Source: Robinsoniella sp. (GTDB lineage Bacteria; Bacillota; Clostridia; Lachnospirales; Lachnospiraceae). Taken from it: a DNA stretch of 64,000 bases. Every line of letters begins with the position of its first letter. The first letter of the stretch is position 1. The notes beneath the pieces are model-generated. The model worked only from the letters and a program-made list of their open reading frames with translations, did no database searches and was not told where the DNA came from. Where the stretch lies: the NCBI GenBank assembly GCA_022788205.1, contig JALEVQ010000013.1, positions 18,490-82,489 on the forward strand. The letters are read 5' to 3'. Positions 26,202-36,030 of the stretch are shown in pieces. Made by a program: the position numbers and the translations under genes.

Positions 26202-26792
26202 ATGAGCAGTAGAATAGAACAAATCATTCAGGAAATTGAAGACTATGTGGAGAGCTGTAAATTTCAGCCGCTGTCTTCCACAAAAATTGTGGTAAATAAA
26301 GAAGAATTAGAAGAGCTGCTGCGTGAGCTGCGAATGAAGACACCGGATGAGATCAAGCGGTACCAGAAGATTATCAGCAGCAAAGATGCGATTATTCAGG
26401 ATGCAAAGAGCAAGGCGGAGACGGAAGTGGCAGAAGCGACCGCAAAGGCACAGCAGCTGGTCAGTGACAGCGAAGTGATGCGCATGGCACAGGAGCAGGC
26501 AGAGGAGCTGCTGGAGCGCGCACAGAAGCAGGCACAGGAGATTGTTGACAATGCAACAAATGATGCCAATAATATCAGGATGAGTGCGATTTCTTACACG
26601 GATGAAATGCTGGAAAATCTGGAAAAAATCATGAGCCATACGATTGAGACGGCGGGGGCGAAGTATGAGACATTCCTGAATTCGATTCAGTCGTGCTATG
26701 ATATTGTGAATAAGAATCGACAGGAACTCTCTCCTCAGGAGGTGCCGAGCAATTATATCCCGGACGAGGATGAAGAGGAAGAAGAGGAATAG
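26202..26792 (+). CDS. Coiled-coil protein, DivIVA/ATP-synthase-subunit-like
   Basis: The 196-residue protein is almost wholly helical. A long Ala/Glu/Gln-rich coiled coil spans about residues 45-125 (KAETEVAEATAKAQQLVSDS and QAEELLERAQKQAQEIVDNA), and the C-terminus ends in a run of Glu and Asp. Similar proteins behind coaD in Clostridia are labelled ATPase or DivIVA-like without proof. A scaffold or cell-pole role is possible. It begins 13 bp after coaD and is likely in its operon. Confidence 0.7.
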   Translation: MSSRIEQIIQEIEDYVESCKFQPLSSTKIVVNKEELEELLRELRMKTPDEIKRYQKIISSKDAIIQDAKSKAETEVAEATAKAQQLVSDSEVMRMAQEQAEELLERAQKQAQEIVDNATNDANNIRMSAISYTDEMLENLEKIMSHTIETAGAKYETFLNSIQSCYDIVNKNRQELSPQEVPSNYIPDEDEEEEEE

Positions 26793-26866
26793 TTTTACAG
26801 AGAGGACAAGCAGAAATCGACAGTGAGGTTTCAAAACCAGAAGTGGACACAGGGAAGGACAGCGTA

Positions 26867-26924
26867 TTTGTAGATATCTCCCGGAAAAGACAGACAGAAT
26901 GCTTTTAGGGGAGATATCTGCAAA
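26867..26924. terminator. Stem-loop between the coiled-coil gene and ylbJ
   Basis: TTTGTAGATATCTCCC (26867-26882) pairs with GGGAGATATCTGCAAA (26909-26924) over 16 bp with one wobble, between two convergent genes. No clear T run follows on either strand, so termination is inferred from position. Confidence 0.55.
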
Positions 26925-26926
26925 TC

Positions 26927-27853
26927 TTACAGGAGAAAGCATACGGTCAGCAAACAGGCGATCATGCAGATCAGTATGCGTGCTTTTAAGTAGGAGCGGA
27001 TGGACAGGACATTGGAGGCGAGAACACTTTGTGTCTGTGCGAGCGCGCACAGACCTCCCCATACGCAAGTGAGACAGAGGAGAAAATACTTTTGTGCAAA
27101 AGGAAAATCCTGAGCTCCGATAAAAGTGATCCCGTTGGTCAATTCGATACTGCCCACCAAAAAAGCGGGAAGCCATACATCTTGGAAGGGCAAGGACTGT
27201 ATGAGGCGGGAGAGGATGGAAAAAAGGATGACATAGCATCCAAGTTTCAGAATAGTAAATACCGCGTTCATGATGCAGGCATCAATCAATTCAAAACGAA
27301 TTTGAATTTTTGATGTCTGTTTTTTATACACTGCGCCGGTAGGAGGCATCTTTTTTCGGAACGATTGATTTGTGAGGATTCCGTAGATCATTGGCGCCCC
27401 ATAGACAATCAAAAGTGTCGGAACGAGATAGCGTGCGTCTCTCATTGTCTGCAGCACTGTGACGTTGATCAGAAACATGGGGCTGACATTGTTGACGAAA
27501 GGAAGCAGGTAAGAAGCCTCTGCATCCGACAGCTGTCCATTTTTTGAGAGGTCACTGATGGTTTTGGATCCCATCGGAAAACCGCACAGAAAGCCGATAA
27601 TAAGTGCGTAGGTACCATATGTACTCAGGCAAAACAGGCGCGAGGTGAGAGGACAGAGAAAACGGACAAGACAGTGAACCAGATCGAGCTGAATGAGTAG
27701 GTTCGAAAAAATCATCATTGGCAGCAGGGTGGGAATCAGAGTGTCAAACCACAGATGGAGACCAGACTGTGCGGCTGCAAAGGCGTCTGATGGGTGAGAG
27801 AAAAGATAAAAGAGCAAAACAAAAAGAGTGAGCGCAGAAAAAAATCGTTTCAT
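26927..27853 (-). CDS. Sporulation integral membrane protein YlbJ-like
   Basis: YlbJ is needed for spore cortex formation in Bacillus. The 308-residue protein has about eight hydrophobic helices and nucleoside-recognition (GATE) features: LHLWFDTLIPTLLPMMIFSN near residue 32, IIGFLCGFPMGSKTISDL near 85, and LPFVNNVSPMFLINVTVLQT near 115. It runs opposite to its neighbours and faces away from the M23 peptidase gene, with 153 bp between their starts. Confidence 0.87.
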   Translation of the reverse strand: MKRFFSALTLFVLLFYLFSHPSDAFAAAQSGLHLWFDTLIPTLLPMMIFSNLLIQLDLVHCLVRFLCPLTSRLFCLSTYGTYALIIGFLCGFPMGSKTISDLSKNGQLSDAEASYLLPFVNNVSPMFLINVTVLQTMRDARYLVPTLLIVYGAPMIYGILTNQSFRKKMPPTGAVYKKQTSKIQIRFELIDACIMNAVFTILKLGCYVILFSILSRLIQSLPFQDVWLPAFLVGSIELTNGITFIGAQDFPFAQKYFLLCLTCVWGGLCALAQTQSVLASNVLSIRSYLKARILICMIACLLTVCFLL

Positions 27854-28006
27854 AGAGACATTCCTTTGATTGTTTTGTATAGTCTATGAGAGTGCAAAAA
27901 AAAACATGAGATGATTTCAGAAAGGTTTATATGCTGCACATTGGAAGGCGGACTTTTCTTGTAAATGAAATGCATATATTTGTCTTAAAAAAGTGCAGGG
28001 AAAAGT

Positions 28007-28858
28007 ATGAAAAGAAAAAATTGGGCAGAGTGTGGATTGAGATGGGTGCTTGTCCTGAGCGCAGTGTGGCTGCTATTATTTTTTCTCGACCAGAATAAGA
28101 AATTGGGAAATCTGGGACAGTATAGCGAGGAGACGGAAGTGTTTCGTCAGATGGAGCTGTCGGAGGCACTCCTTGAGCGGCTAAATGAACTTTCGGAGGA
28201 GACAGGATATTCCATGGGAGAGGAGATTGCTGTTTTTCTTCCCACATTTCGATTTCAGATGGAAGATCATGAGAAGGAAATGACACAAGAATCGCTGGAA
28301 AAATGGGACCTTTTTTACACAGAAAAGAAAAGTCAGTCTTTTGCAAGACTGAAAGAGAGCTGTCGTGCGATCTGGGATGACCTTGAGTGTTTTCCAGTGG
28401 AGAATGGGGAGAAAAAGATGGTTTTTGAAGATTCCTGGATGTTTGCGCGCACCTATGGAGGGGAGCGCGGACATGAAGGGACCGATTTAATACCACCGAA
28501 AAACTTCAGAGACTACTATCAAATCGTCAGCATGACAGATGGAATCGTTGAGAAGATAGGATGGCTTGAGAAGGGCGGATGGAGGATCGGAATCCGTTCG
28601 GAACATGGGGGATATTTTTATTATGCCCACCTTTCTTCTTACGCAAAGGAATTTCAGATTGGGGAGAAAGTGGAGGCAGGAGATCTGTTAGGATATATGG
28701 GGGATACGGGATACGGTGTCGAGGAAAATACAAGCGGAAAATTTGATGTGCATCTTCACCTTGGAATTTATATAAAGACAGAGAGGATGGAAGAAATGAG
28801 TGTCAACCCATACTGGGTTCTTCGTTTTCTGCAGCTAAAGGTGCGGGAGAATTCGTAG
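28007..28858 (+). CDS. M23 family metallopeptidase (LytM domain), membrane-anchored
   Basis: The 283-residue protein has one N-terminal helix (WVLVLSAVWLLLFFL) and a C-terminal LytM domain outside the membrane. Zinc ligands are visible in HEGTDLIPP (His, Asp) and VHLHLGIYI (HxH). Between them are GIVEKIGWLEKGGWRIGI and YYAHLSS. All ligands are present, so it may be an active peptidoglycan endopeptidase. The location beside ylbJ suggests a sporulation link, like SpoIIQ or related proteins, but this is inference. Confidence 0.87.
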   Translation: MKRKNWAECGLRWVLVLSAVWLLLFFLDQNKKLGNLGQYSEETEVFRQMELSEALLERLNELSEETGYSMGEEIAVFLPTFRFQMEDHEKEMTQESLEKWDLFYTEKKSQSFARLKESCRAIWDDLECFPVENGEKKMVFEDSWMFARTYGGERGHEGTDLIPPKNFRDYYQIVSMTDGIVEKIGWLEKGGWRIGIRSEHGGYFYYAHLSSYAKEFQIGEKVEAGDLLGYMGDTGYGVEENTSGKFDVHLHLGIYIKTERMEEMSVNPYWVLRFLQLKVRENS

Positions 28859-28868
28859 GATGTGCCGC

Positions 28869-28897
28869 TTTTCATTTATTCGGAAGTGTGGTATACT
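28869..28897 (+). promoter_or_regulatory. Promoter of the small alarmone synthetase gene
   Basis: TTTTCA (28869-28874), 17-bp spacer and TATACT (28892-28897), with TG at 28889-28890 as an extended -10. Confidence 0.5.
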
Positions 28898-28923
28898 AAA
28901 CCGTTAGGAAATCAAGGAGAGAC

Positions 28924-29751
28924 ATGGATATGGAAATACAACTGTGGAAAAAAATTTTAGATCCGTATGAGCTTGCAGTCAAGGAATTGATTGTAAAGTT
29001 TGAACATTTGATCCAGGAGCATAGACAGCAGGGACTGTACTCGCCGATTGAGCAGGTGACGGGGAGAGTAAAATCTGTCTCCAGTATTTTAAATAAAATG
29101 AAAAAGAAAAAGATTGCAATGGAAGAGATGGAGGAGAAGGTGGAAGATATCGCTGGGGTCCGTATCATCTGTCAATTCGTGGAGGATATCGAACGCGTTG
29201 TGGAGATTATCCGAAATCGGAGTGATATGGAAGTGAAGGAAGAGCGCGACTATATTACCAATATGAAAGAGAGCGGATACCGCAGCTACCATGTGATTAT
29301 CTACTATCCAATCGAGACGCTGGAAGGGATGAAAAAGATCCAGGCAGAAATCCAGATTCGCACGCTTGGCATGAATTTCTGGTCTACGATTGAACATTCC
29401 CTGCAGTATAAATATGAAAAAAATATTCCAGATCACATCCGGGAGCGACTGACAAAGGCAGCAGATGCGATTATCGTGTTAGACCGCGAGATGTCGACAG
29501 TGCGCAGCGAGATTATGGATGCGCAGAATTCATTGCTTTTGCAGGAGAGTCTGGTGTCTGAGATTTTGACTACCATCCATAATCTGTATCACCTGGCGAA
29601 TAAGAGGGAGCTTTTAAAGATCCAGGATGAGTTTTATAAGATTTATGAGCTGAATGATATTGAGCAGCTGAAGAGGTTTCAGAGGGAACTCGATCGGATA
29701 GCACAGGGATACCGCGCTCAGTCTGTGGAGCATAAAGGAATCAAAAACTGA
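28924..29751 (+). CDS. Small alarmone synthetase, RelQ/YjbM-like GTP pyrophosphokinase
   Basis: Small alarmone synthetases make (p)ppGpp from ATP and GDP or GTP. The 275-residue protein has only the synthetase domain and no hydrolase, TGS or ACT domain. Recognisable parts are VTGRVKSVSSILNKMKKKK, EDIAGVRIICQFVEDIERVV, YITNMKESGYRSYHVIIYYP and EIQIRTLGMNFWSTIEHSLQYK, which hold the nucleotide-binding and catalytic residues. A helical C-terminus would make the tetramer seen in RelQ. ATG 28930 is an alternative start. Confidence 0.92.
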   Translation: MDMEIQLWKKILDPYELAVKELIVKFEHLIQEHRQQGLYSPIEQVTGRVKSVSSILNKMKKKKIAMEEMEEKVEDIAGVRIICQFVEDIERVVEIIRNRSDMEVKEERDYITNMKESGYRSYHVIIYYPIETLEGMKKIQAEIQIRTLGMNFWSTIEHSLQYKYEKNIPDHIRERLTKAADAIIVLDREMSTVRSEIMDAQNSLLLQESLVSEILTTIHNLYHLANKRELLKIQDEFYKIYELNDIEQLKRFQRELDRIAQGYRAQSVEHKGIKN

Positions 29752-29767
29752 AGATGGGAGAAGAAAG

Positions 29768-31180
29768 ATGAAGCTGCCAGAAGCATTTTTGGAGAAAATG
29801 AGAGAGCTGCTCGGCACGGAGTATGAGTCTTACGAGAAAAGTTATGACAATCAGAGAGTCTGCGGGCTGCGCGTCAACACGGCAAAGATTTCGGTGGAGG
29901 AGTTTTTGAAGATCACTCCGTTTGCGCTGCGCCCGATTCCGTGGACGAAAAATGGATTTTATTACCGGGAGGAGGACGCAGTGACGAAGCATCCTCACTA
30001 TTTTGCAGGACTTTACTATGTACAAGAGCCAAGCGCTATGATCCCTGCCCGCATTCTTCCGATAACTCCTGGGGAGAAAGTGCTTGATTTGTGCGCTGCG
30101 CCGGGAGGCAAGGCGACGGAACTCGGGGCGAAATTGAAGAGAAACGGACTTTTGGTCGCAAATGATATCAGTAATTCTAGAGCAAAGGGATTGCTAAAAA
30201 ATCTGGAATTGTTTGGAATAGGAAATATGCTTGTGACAAGCGAGACACCGCAGAAGCTTTTGCAGTATTTCCCGGAATTTTTTGATAAGATTCTGATCGA
30301 TGCACCGTGTTCCGGTGAGGGAATGTTTCGCAAGGATCCATCTATGGCACAGGATTGGCTGGAGAGAGGACCTTCTTATTATGCACCGATTCAGAGAGAA
30401 ATTTTGGAGACGGCCTCAAAGATGGTAAAACCAGGGGGAAGTATAGTGTACTCGACTTGTACCTTTGACCCGGAAGAAAATGAGAAAAATATCCAGTATT
30501 TTCTCGATCACCACAGCGAATTTTCAATCGAGAAAATAGAAGACTGGGAAGAACACTTTTCCTGTGGGAGAACACAAGAGACAAAAAACGAAGCGATGAG
30601 ACAGTGCGTGCGCATCTGGCCTTACAAGGTAGAAGGAGAAGGTCATTTTGCGGCACTGTTAAAAAGGCAAACGTCAGAGAATTCGAGAGAGAACACAAGA
30701 GAGATGGACGGTTGTGATTTTAAGGATTTGGGAAGAAAAGACCGCAAAGGAGATAGTGTCATCCTCTCAGAGGAGACAGCGGCGTTTTTTAAGCAGGTCA
30801 AATTGCCGCTGCTGTCTCAAGGAACGGTCACGAATTATGGAGGAAAGCTATATCTGCTCCCAAAGGATCTGAATAATATCCGTGGACTGCGTTTCTTAAG
30901 AACAGGTCTGTATCTCGGGGAAGAGGCGAAAAACCGCTTTGAGCCGAGTCAGGCGCTTGCAATGTATCTGAGAGCCGAGGAGTATGCACAGTCTTTTTCG
31001 ATGGATTCGAGAGATGTGAGGGTTTTAAAGTATTTAAAAGGCGAGACAATCGAGGCAGAGGAGTGCCCCTACAAGAAGGGATATGTGCTTGTCTGTGTGG
31101 ATGGCTACCCTCTTGGCTGGGCAAAGGTGGCAGGAGGATTCCTGAAAAATAAGTATTATGTGGGATGGAGGTTACAGTGA
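29768..31180 (+). CDS. RsmF/RsmB-type RNA m5C methyltransferase
   Basis: This is a NOL1/NOP2/Sun-family S-adenosylmethionine enzyme that methylates cytosine in RNA. SAM-binding LDLCAAPGGKATELG lies near residue 110, DAPCSGEGMFRKDP near 178 and VYSTCTFDPEENEKNIQYF near 230; the two Cys are the catalytic pair. The C-terminal part (about 335-470) has the RsmF-type RNA-binding region ending LGWAKVAGGFLKNKY. The 470-residue length is typical. It overlaps the next gene by one base (TGATG). Confidence 0.92.
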   Translation: MKLPEAFLEKMRELLGTEYESYEKSYDNQRVCGLRVNTAKISVEEFLKITPFALRPIPWTKNGFYYREEDAVTKHPHYFAGLYYVQEPSAMIPARILPITPGEKVLDLCAAPGGKATELGAKLKRNGLLVANDISNSRAKGLLKNLELFGIGNMLVTSETPQKLLQYFPEFFDKILIDAPCSGEGMFRKDPSMAQDWLERGPSYYAPIQREILETASKMVKPGGSIVYSTCTFDPEENEKNIQYFLDHHSEFSIEKIEDWEEHFSCGRTQETKNEAMRQCVRIWPYKVEGEGHFAALLKRQTSENSRENTREMDGCDFKDLGRKDRKGDSVILSEETAAFFKQVKLPLLSQGTVTNYGGKLYLLPKDLNNIRGLRFLRTGLYLGEEAKNRFEPSQALAMYLRAEEYAQSFSMDSRDVRVLKYLKGETIEAEECPYKKGYVLVCVDGYPLGWAKVAGGFLKNKYYVGWRLQ

Positions 31181-31899
31181 TGGCAAAAATGCGGCTGGAT
31201 AAATTTTTGTCTTCGGCGGGTGCTGGAACGCGCAGTGAGGTGAAAGATCTTCTGAGAAAGGGTGCTGTGGAAGTAAACGGCATCGTCTGCAAAAAGCCTG
31301 AGCAGAAGGTGGAACCTTCGGAGGATACCGTGCTGCTTTTTGGAGAACGCATTGCCTATGAAGAAGTGGCATATTTTTTACTCCATAAGCCGGCAGGATG
31401 TGTCAGTGCCACGCAGGATGTACACGAGAAAACAGTGCTTGACTATCTTGATGAGCCGCAGTGCAAGGATCTGTTCCCAGTGGGAAGATTGGATAAAGAT
31501 ACGGAGGGATTACTTCTGATCACAAACGACGGTGATCTGGCGCATAGACTGCTCTCGCCCAAAAAGCATGTGGACAAGACGTACTATGCCGAGATCGAGG
31601 GTGTTGTCACAGAGGAAGACATAAAGGCTTTTTGTGAGGGAATCGACATTGGAGATGAGAAGAAAACCTTGCCGGCAAAACTTACTGTTCTGGAAGTAGC
31701 ACCGAGATCGAAAGTCGAGGTGACGATCCAGGAGGGGCGATATCACCAGATCAAGAGAATGTTTGAGGCGGTCGGAAAGAGGGTAGTCTATCTGAAGCGT
31801 ATCTCCATGGGACCGCTTGTGTTGGAGGACTCTCTGAAAAAGGGAAGATACCGCCGTCTGAGAGAAGAAGAAATTGCACAGTTAAAGAGAGGATGTTAG
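31180..31899 (+). CDS. Pseudouridine synthase, RsuA/RluB family
   Basis: The 239-residue protein makes pseudouridine in rRNA. It has an N-terminal S4 RNA-binding domain (KMRLDKFLSSAGAGTRSEVK) and a catalytic domain with the family Asp in PVGRLDKDTEGLLLITNDGD. The ending LKKGRYRRLREEEIAQL is typical of RsuA. The start at 31180 shares a base with the upstream stop and lies 8 bases after GGAGG (31167-31171). It belongs to a run of RNA-modification genes. Confidence 0.93.
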   Translation: MAKMRLDKFLSSAGAGTRSEVKDLLRKGAVEVNGIVCKKPEQKVEPSEDTVLLFGERIAYEEVAYFLLHKPAGCVSATQDVHEKTVLDYLDEPQCKDLFPVGRLDKDTEGLLLITNDGDLAHRLLSPKKHVDKTYYAEIEGVVTEEDIKAFCEGIDIGDEKKTLPAKLTVLEVAPRSKVEVTIQEGRYHQIKRMFEAVGKRVVYLKRISMGPLVLEDSLKKGRYRRLREEEIAQLKRGC

Positions 31900-31902
31900 A
31901 GG

Positions 31903-32643
31903 ATGCTGGCAGGAAAAAAGGCAGTGATTTTTGACATGGACGGCACACTGCTCGACTCGATGTGGATGTGGCGTTCGATCGATGTGGAATACCTTGACCG
32001 TTTTGGAATTGCGCTTCCTGAGGGACTGCAAAGAGAGATCGAAGGAAAGAGCTATACGGAGACAGCGATCTATTTTCACGAACGATTTTTGCCTGATAGA
32101 AGCGTGGAAGAAATTAAGCAGGACTGGTATGAGATGAGCGAGAAAAAATACAGAACGCAGGTCTTCTACAAGCCTGGGGCAGAGCTGTTTTTGAGTGAGT
32201 TGAAAAGACGAGGCATCAAGATGGCGATTGCCACAAGCAACAGCATGGAACTTGTGAAGGCAGCACAAGAGTCGCTTCATCTGGAGCGCTACATTGATTT
32301 TGTCTGCACAGGATGCAGTGTTGCCAGGGGAAAGCCTGCCCCGGATGTCTATCTGAAGGCAGCCGAAGAATTAGGAATTTCTCCTTTGGAGTGCCTTGTA
32401 TTTGAGGATGTCCCGATGGGAATTTTGGCAGGGAAAAATGCAGGGATGAAGGTGTGTGCAGTGGAGGACGATTTTTCGAGAGATCAAGAAGAAACGATCC
32501 GCGCTCTGGCAGACTACTATATTCGCGATTACCGTGAAGTATTGGACGGCACATATGAGAAACTGCATGGGGAGAAAGAGATCAGAGGTATTCCTGAGTC
32601 GAATTTCAGCAAATGCGATACTGGAGGTAGCGATGAACAATAA
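31903..32643 (+). CDS. HAD-superfamily hydrolase, beta-phosphoglucomutase-like
   Basis: The 246-residue protein has the HAD nucleophile motif [10 protein letters not shown] (residues 10-19), motif II IATSNS near 107 and the acidic motif [17 protein letters not shown] near 168, with a helical cap between the first two. Such proteins are usually phosphatases or phosphomutases acting on small phosphoesters; the substrate is not predictable. The 3' end overlaps the YgiQ-like gene by 11 bp. Confidence 0.88.
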   Translation: MLAGKKAVIFDMDGTLLDSMWMWRSIDVEYLDRFGIALPEGLQREIEGKSYTETAIYFHERFLPDRSVEEIKQDWYEMSEKKYRTQVFYKPGAELFLSELKRRGIKMAIATSNSMELVKAAQESLHLERYIDFVCTGCSVARGKPAPDVYLKAAEELGISPLECLVFEDVPMGILAGKNAGMKVCAVEDDFSRDQEETIRALADYYIRDYREVLDGTYEKLHGEKEIRGIPESNFSKCDTGGSDEQ

Positions 32644-34591
32644 TTTTTTACCGATTTGCATGGAGGATTTAAAAGAGCGCGGAATAGAACAGCTTGATTT
32701 TGTCTACGTGACGGGGGATGCCTACGTGGATCACCCGTCGTTTGCCCACGCGCTTTTGGGGCGTTTGCTGGAGGCAAACGGATATAAAGTGGGTATTTTG
32801 GCACAGCCAGATTGGAAGAAGAAAGAGAGCATCGAGGCACTGGGCAGACCGCGCCTGGCTTTTTTGGTATCTGCCGGAAATATGGACTCTATGGTGAATC
32901 ATTACAGTGTTTCTAAAAAGAGGCGTCAGACCGATGCGTTTTCTCCGGGAGGAGTGATGGGAAAGCGACCAGACAATGCAACCATCGTATACTGTAATCT
33001 GATCCGTCAGGCATACGGTCAGATTCCGATCATTATTGGCGGAATCGAGGCAAGTCTTAGAAGACTTGCGCATTATGACTACTGGTCAAATTCGCTGAAG
33101 CGGTCTATTCTGCTGGACTCTGGCGCAGATTTGATCTCTTATGGGATGGGAGAGCGATCTCTTTTGCAGATCGCAGAAGCACTTGCCTCCGGGATTGCTG
33201 TGCAGGATATCACGTATGTGGAGGGGACGGTCTATAAGACGAGGCATCTGGAAAATGTCTATGAGTATGAGATGCTGCCTTCCTATGAAGAATTAAAAGG
33301 AGACAAATTAAATTACGCAAAAAGTTTTTATACGCAATATTGCAATACGGACCCATTTTCCGGGAAACGCCTTGTCGAGCCATATGGTCAGAGAATGTTT
33401 GTGGTACAGAATCCGGCGGCGAAGCCTCTTTCTCAGACGGAGATGGATCGTATCTATGCACTGCCATATCAGAGAACGTATCACCCGATCTATGAGGAGG
33501 CTGGTGGCGTCCCGGCGATCGAGGAAGTCAAATTTAGTCTTGTCAGCAACCGCGGCTGTTTTGGGGGATGCAGTTTCTGCGCGCTGACGTTCCATCAAGG
33601 ACGGATCATCCAGACGAGAAGCCATGAGTCGATTATCGAGGAAGCAAAGAAGTTTATCTGGGATCCTGAATTCAAAGGATATATCCACGATGTCGGAGGA
33701 CCAACAGCAAATTTCAGGCAGCCATCCTGTCAAAAACAGCTCACAAAAGGTGTCTGTCCAAACAGGCAGTGTCTGTTCCCGACGCCTTGCAAAAATCTGG
33801 TCGTCGATCACAGCGATTACCGGAAGCTGCTGCGCAAGCTGAGAGAGTTGCCGAACGTGAAAAAGGTGTTTATCCGTTCGGGAATCCGTTTTGATTATCT
33901 GATCTACGATAAGGATGAGAGTTTCTTTCGTGAACTTGTCGAGCACCATGTCAGCGGACAGCTCAAAGTGGCGCCGGAACACATCTGTGACGCGGTGCTC
34001 TCGAAGATGGGAAAGCCCGAAAATAGCGTGTATGAGCGTTTTACTGCGAAGTATCGCCAGTTGAACCAGAAACTGGGCAAAAACCAGTATCTTGTTCCGT
34101 ATCTGATGTCCTCTCATCCAGGCTCCACTTTAAAGGAGGCGGTGGCGCTGGCTGAATATCTGCGGGATCTTGGATATATGCCTGAGCAGGTGCAGGATTT
34201 CTATCCGACTCCGTCGACGATCTCGACGTGTATGTATTATACCGGCGTGGACCCGCGCACCATGGAAAAGGTGTATGTGCCGGTCAATCCACATGAAAAG
34301 GCGATGCAGAGGGCTCTGATTCAGTACCGCAACCCCAAAAACTATGATCTTGTCTATGAGGCACTTACGCTTGCAGGGCGCACGGATCTGATCGGATTTG
34401 ACAAGCATTGTCTGATCCGTCCGAGAAAGATGGCTACAGAGTCTTGGAAAGCAAAAGGTGAAAAAAATACAAAAGAGATAAGGGAAAAGCATACAACGTA
34501 TGCGGAAAAGAGACCAGAAAAACCAGACAGACAAAATCTTCCAAAGAAAAAGAAAACCATTCGCAATGTACACAAAAAGAAACAGGGGTGA
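32633..34591 (+). CDS. YgiQ family radical SAM protein (UPF0313)
   Basis: The start at 32633 follows GGAGGTAGCG and gives [20 protein letters not shown], the family N-terminus; a frame open to 32456 adds 59 unrelated residues. The 652-residue protein has a cobalamin-binding-like N-terminal part and the radical SAM motif CFGGCSFC near residue 312 within [19 protein letters not shown] Cys-rich segment ([21 protein letters not shown]) follows, and [20 protein letters not shown] lies in the C-terminal third. The substrate is unknown. The last 60 residues are Lys/Arg-rich. Confidence 0.92.
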   Translation: MNNNFLPICMEDLKERGIEQLDFVYVTGDAYVDHPSFAHALLGRLLEANGYKVGILAQPDWKKKESIEALGRPRLAFLVSAGNMDSMVNHYSVSKKRRQTDAFSPGGVMGKRPDNATIVYCNLIRQAYGQIPIIIGGIEASLRRLAHYDYWSNSLKRSILLDSGADLISYGMGERSLLQIAEALASGIAVQDITYVEGTVYKTRHLENVYEYEMLPSYEELKGDKLNYAKSFYTQYCNTDPFSGKRLVEPYGQRMFVVQNPAAKPLSQTEMDRIYALPYQRTYHPIYEEAGGVPAIEEVKFSLVSNRGCFGGCSFCALTFHQGRIIQTRSHESIIEEAKKFIWDPEFKGYIHDVGGPTANFRQPSCQKQLTKGVCPNRQCLFPTPCKNLVVDHSDYRKLLRKLRELPNVKKVFIRSGIRFDYLIYDKDESFFRELVEHHVSGQLKVAPEHICDAVLSKMGKPENSVYERFTAKYRQLNQKLGKNQYLVPYLMSSHPGSTLKEAVALAEYLRDLGYMPEQVQDFYPTPSTISTCMYYTGVDPRTMEKVYVPVNPHEKAMQRALIQYRNPKNYDLVYEALTLAGRTDLIGFDKHCLIRPRKMATESWKAKGEKNTKEIREKHTTYAEKRPEKPDRQNLPKKKKTIRNVHKKKQG

Positions 34592-34595
34592 GAGG

Positions 34596-35381
34596 ATGAA
34601 GATTGCGATTGTGACAGGTGCTTCCTCAGGGATGGGGAGAGAGTTTGTCCTTCAGATTCAAAAGCAACATCCGAAACTTCAGGAGATCTGGGTCATTGCA
34701 AGACGCACACAAAAATTAGAGATGCTTCCATCAAAGCCTATTCCGATTCGGATTCTGTCGTTGGATTTGATCAGTAAGGAAGATCAGGAGTCCTACCGAA
34801 AAGAATTGGAGGAATATGCACCGCAGGTTCAACTGTTAATTCACTGTGCAGGAATGGGATTTCTCGGGCGAATGGATGAGATTTCGGCGGAAGATCAGAT
34901 CAAGGAGACGCAGCTGAACTGCGAGGCATTGGCTGCAGTCATATTGTATGCGATTCCCTATCTGAGTGCGGGAAGCCGTATCGTGACGCTGGCGTCTTCT
35001 TCAGGCTTTGCACCGCAGCCGGGATTTGGTGTCTATGCGGCGACAAAGGCGTACGCTCTGAGTTTTACAAGGACGCTGCGCGCAGAGCTGCGAGAAAAAA
35101 AGATTACGGTCACCGCTGTCTGTCCCGGACCTGTCAACACACCGTTTTTTGAGATCGCAGAGCGTGGCGCAAAAAGACCGGCATGGAAGAGTGTCTTTCT
35201 GGCAGATCCGAAGAAAGTAGTGAGAAAAGCAATGACTGACAGCGAAAAAGGGAGAGAACTGTCCATTTACGGAGTGTGGATGAAAATATGGTATGTGGCG
35301 GCAAAGCTGATCCCTCACGGGCTGGTTCTGGCGGTTTTATCGCATACAGGGAGGAAAGAGAAAGCGCATAAGAAAGGATGA
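34596..35381 (+). CDS. SDR family NAD(P)-dependent oxidoreductase
   Basis: The 261-residue protein is a classical short-chain dehydrogenase. It has a Rossmann TGASSGMGREF at residues 8-18, HCAGMGF (NAG-like) near 86, a catalytic Ser in LASSSGFAPQPGFG near 138, and YAATKAYAL, the YxxxK pair, near 153. VCPGPVNTPFFE follows. ATG 34596 is chosen because it gives the canonical start; a longer frame from 34500 lies inside the YgiQ-like gene. The substrate is unknown. Confidence 0.9.
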   Translation: MKIAIVTGASSGMGREFVLQIQKQHPKLQEIWVIARRTQKLEMLPSKPIPIRILSLDLISKEDQESYRKELEEYAPQVQLLIHCAGMGFLGRMDEISAEDQIKETQLNCEALAAVILYAIPYLSAGSRIVTLASSSGFAPQPGFGVYAATKAYALSFTRTLRAELREKKITVTAVCPGPVNTPFFEIAERGAKRPAWKSVFLADPKKVVRKAMTDSEKGRELSIYGVWMKIWYVAAKLIPHGLVLAVLSHTGRKEKAHKKG

Positions 35382-35387
35382 AGAACG

Positions 35388-36017
35388 ATGCATCAGAAAG
35401 CACAGGGCATCAAAAATGTACAAAAAGGAAAATTTGGATACTTAAAAGCACAGAGAAAAAAACAGATTTTAATCACAGCAGTTTTGTATGCAGCTCCTCT
35501 TTTATTATTTTTCACAGGATTGTGGCAGACAGGGACAAGAAAAAACTGGTTTACAATGATCGCGGTCGTCGGATGTCTTCCTGCATGTAAGTGGACGGTC
35601 AATGTCATTATGCTGTTTTTGCAGAAGCCACTCTCAAGAGAAGTGTATGAAAAGATTGTGCCGCATGAGGGAACTTTGACGACAGCGTATGAGCTTACGT
35701 TTACAGCATACGAAAAAAATACCTCGGTGGCGGCGATCGCAATCTGCGGCAATGAAGTGATTGCGTATACAGAAGACCCGAAAGCCGACACGACATTTTT
35801 GGAGAAACATATCACCAATATTTTGCTTCAGAACAATTTTTATGGGGTTCATGTCAAAGTTGTAAAAGATCTGAAGAGATATCTCGAGCGAATGGACAGC
35901 TTTAATAAGCGCGCCGACGAACTGCGAAAGGGAATCAAGTTTGTTCCAGATCAAAAATATCCAGAGCTTTCAAGAGAAGAATTGATGTGCCACACGATGA
36001 TGGCAATCTCACTGTGA
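35388..36017 (+). CDS. Unknown protein with two membrane helices
   Basis: I do not recognise this 209-residue protein. The N-terminus is basic, then two hydrophobic helices (LITAVLYAAPLLLFFTGLW and WFTMIAVVGCLPACKWTVNV) lie within residues 25-75. A soluble domain follows, with alternating strands and helices (YEKNTSVAAIAICGNEVIAY, LQNNFYGVHVKVVKDLKRYL). It starts 6 bp after the SDR stop and ends 13 bp before an rluA-type gene, so it is operon-embedded and very probably real. Confidence 0.72.
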   Translation: MHQKAQGIKNVQKGKFGYLKAQRKKQILITAVLYAAPLLLFFTGLWQTGTRKNWFTMIAVVGCLPACKWTVNVIMLFLQKPLSREVYEKIVPHEGTLTTAYELTFTAYEKNTSVAAIAICGNEVIAYTEDPKADTTFLEKHITNILLQNNFYGVHVKVVKDLKRYLERMDSFNKRADELRKGIKFVPDQKYPELSREELMCHTMMAISL

Positions 36018-36030
36018 GAGAGGAAAAAAT

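Noticed and set aside
26307..27239. 310-codon minus-strand frame across the coiled-coil gene and the ylbJ end
   Set aside because: It crosses two convergent genes and a stem-loop, and its sequence is low in recognisable motifs.
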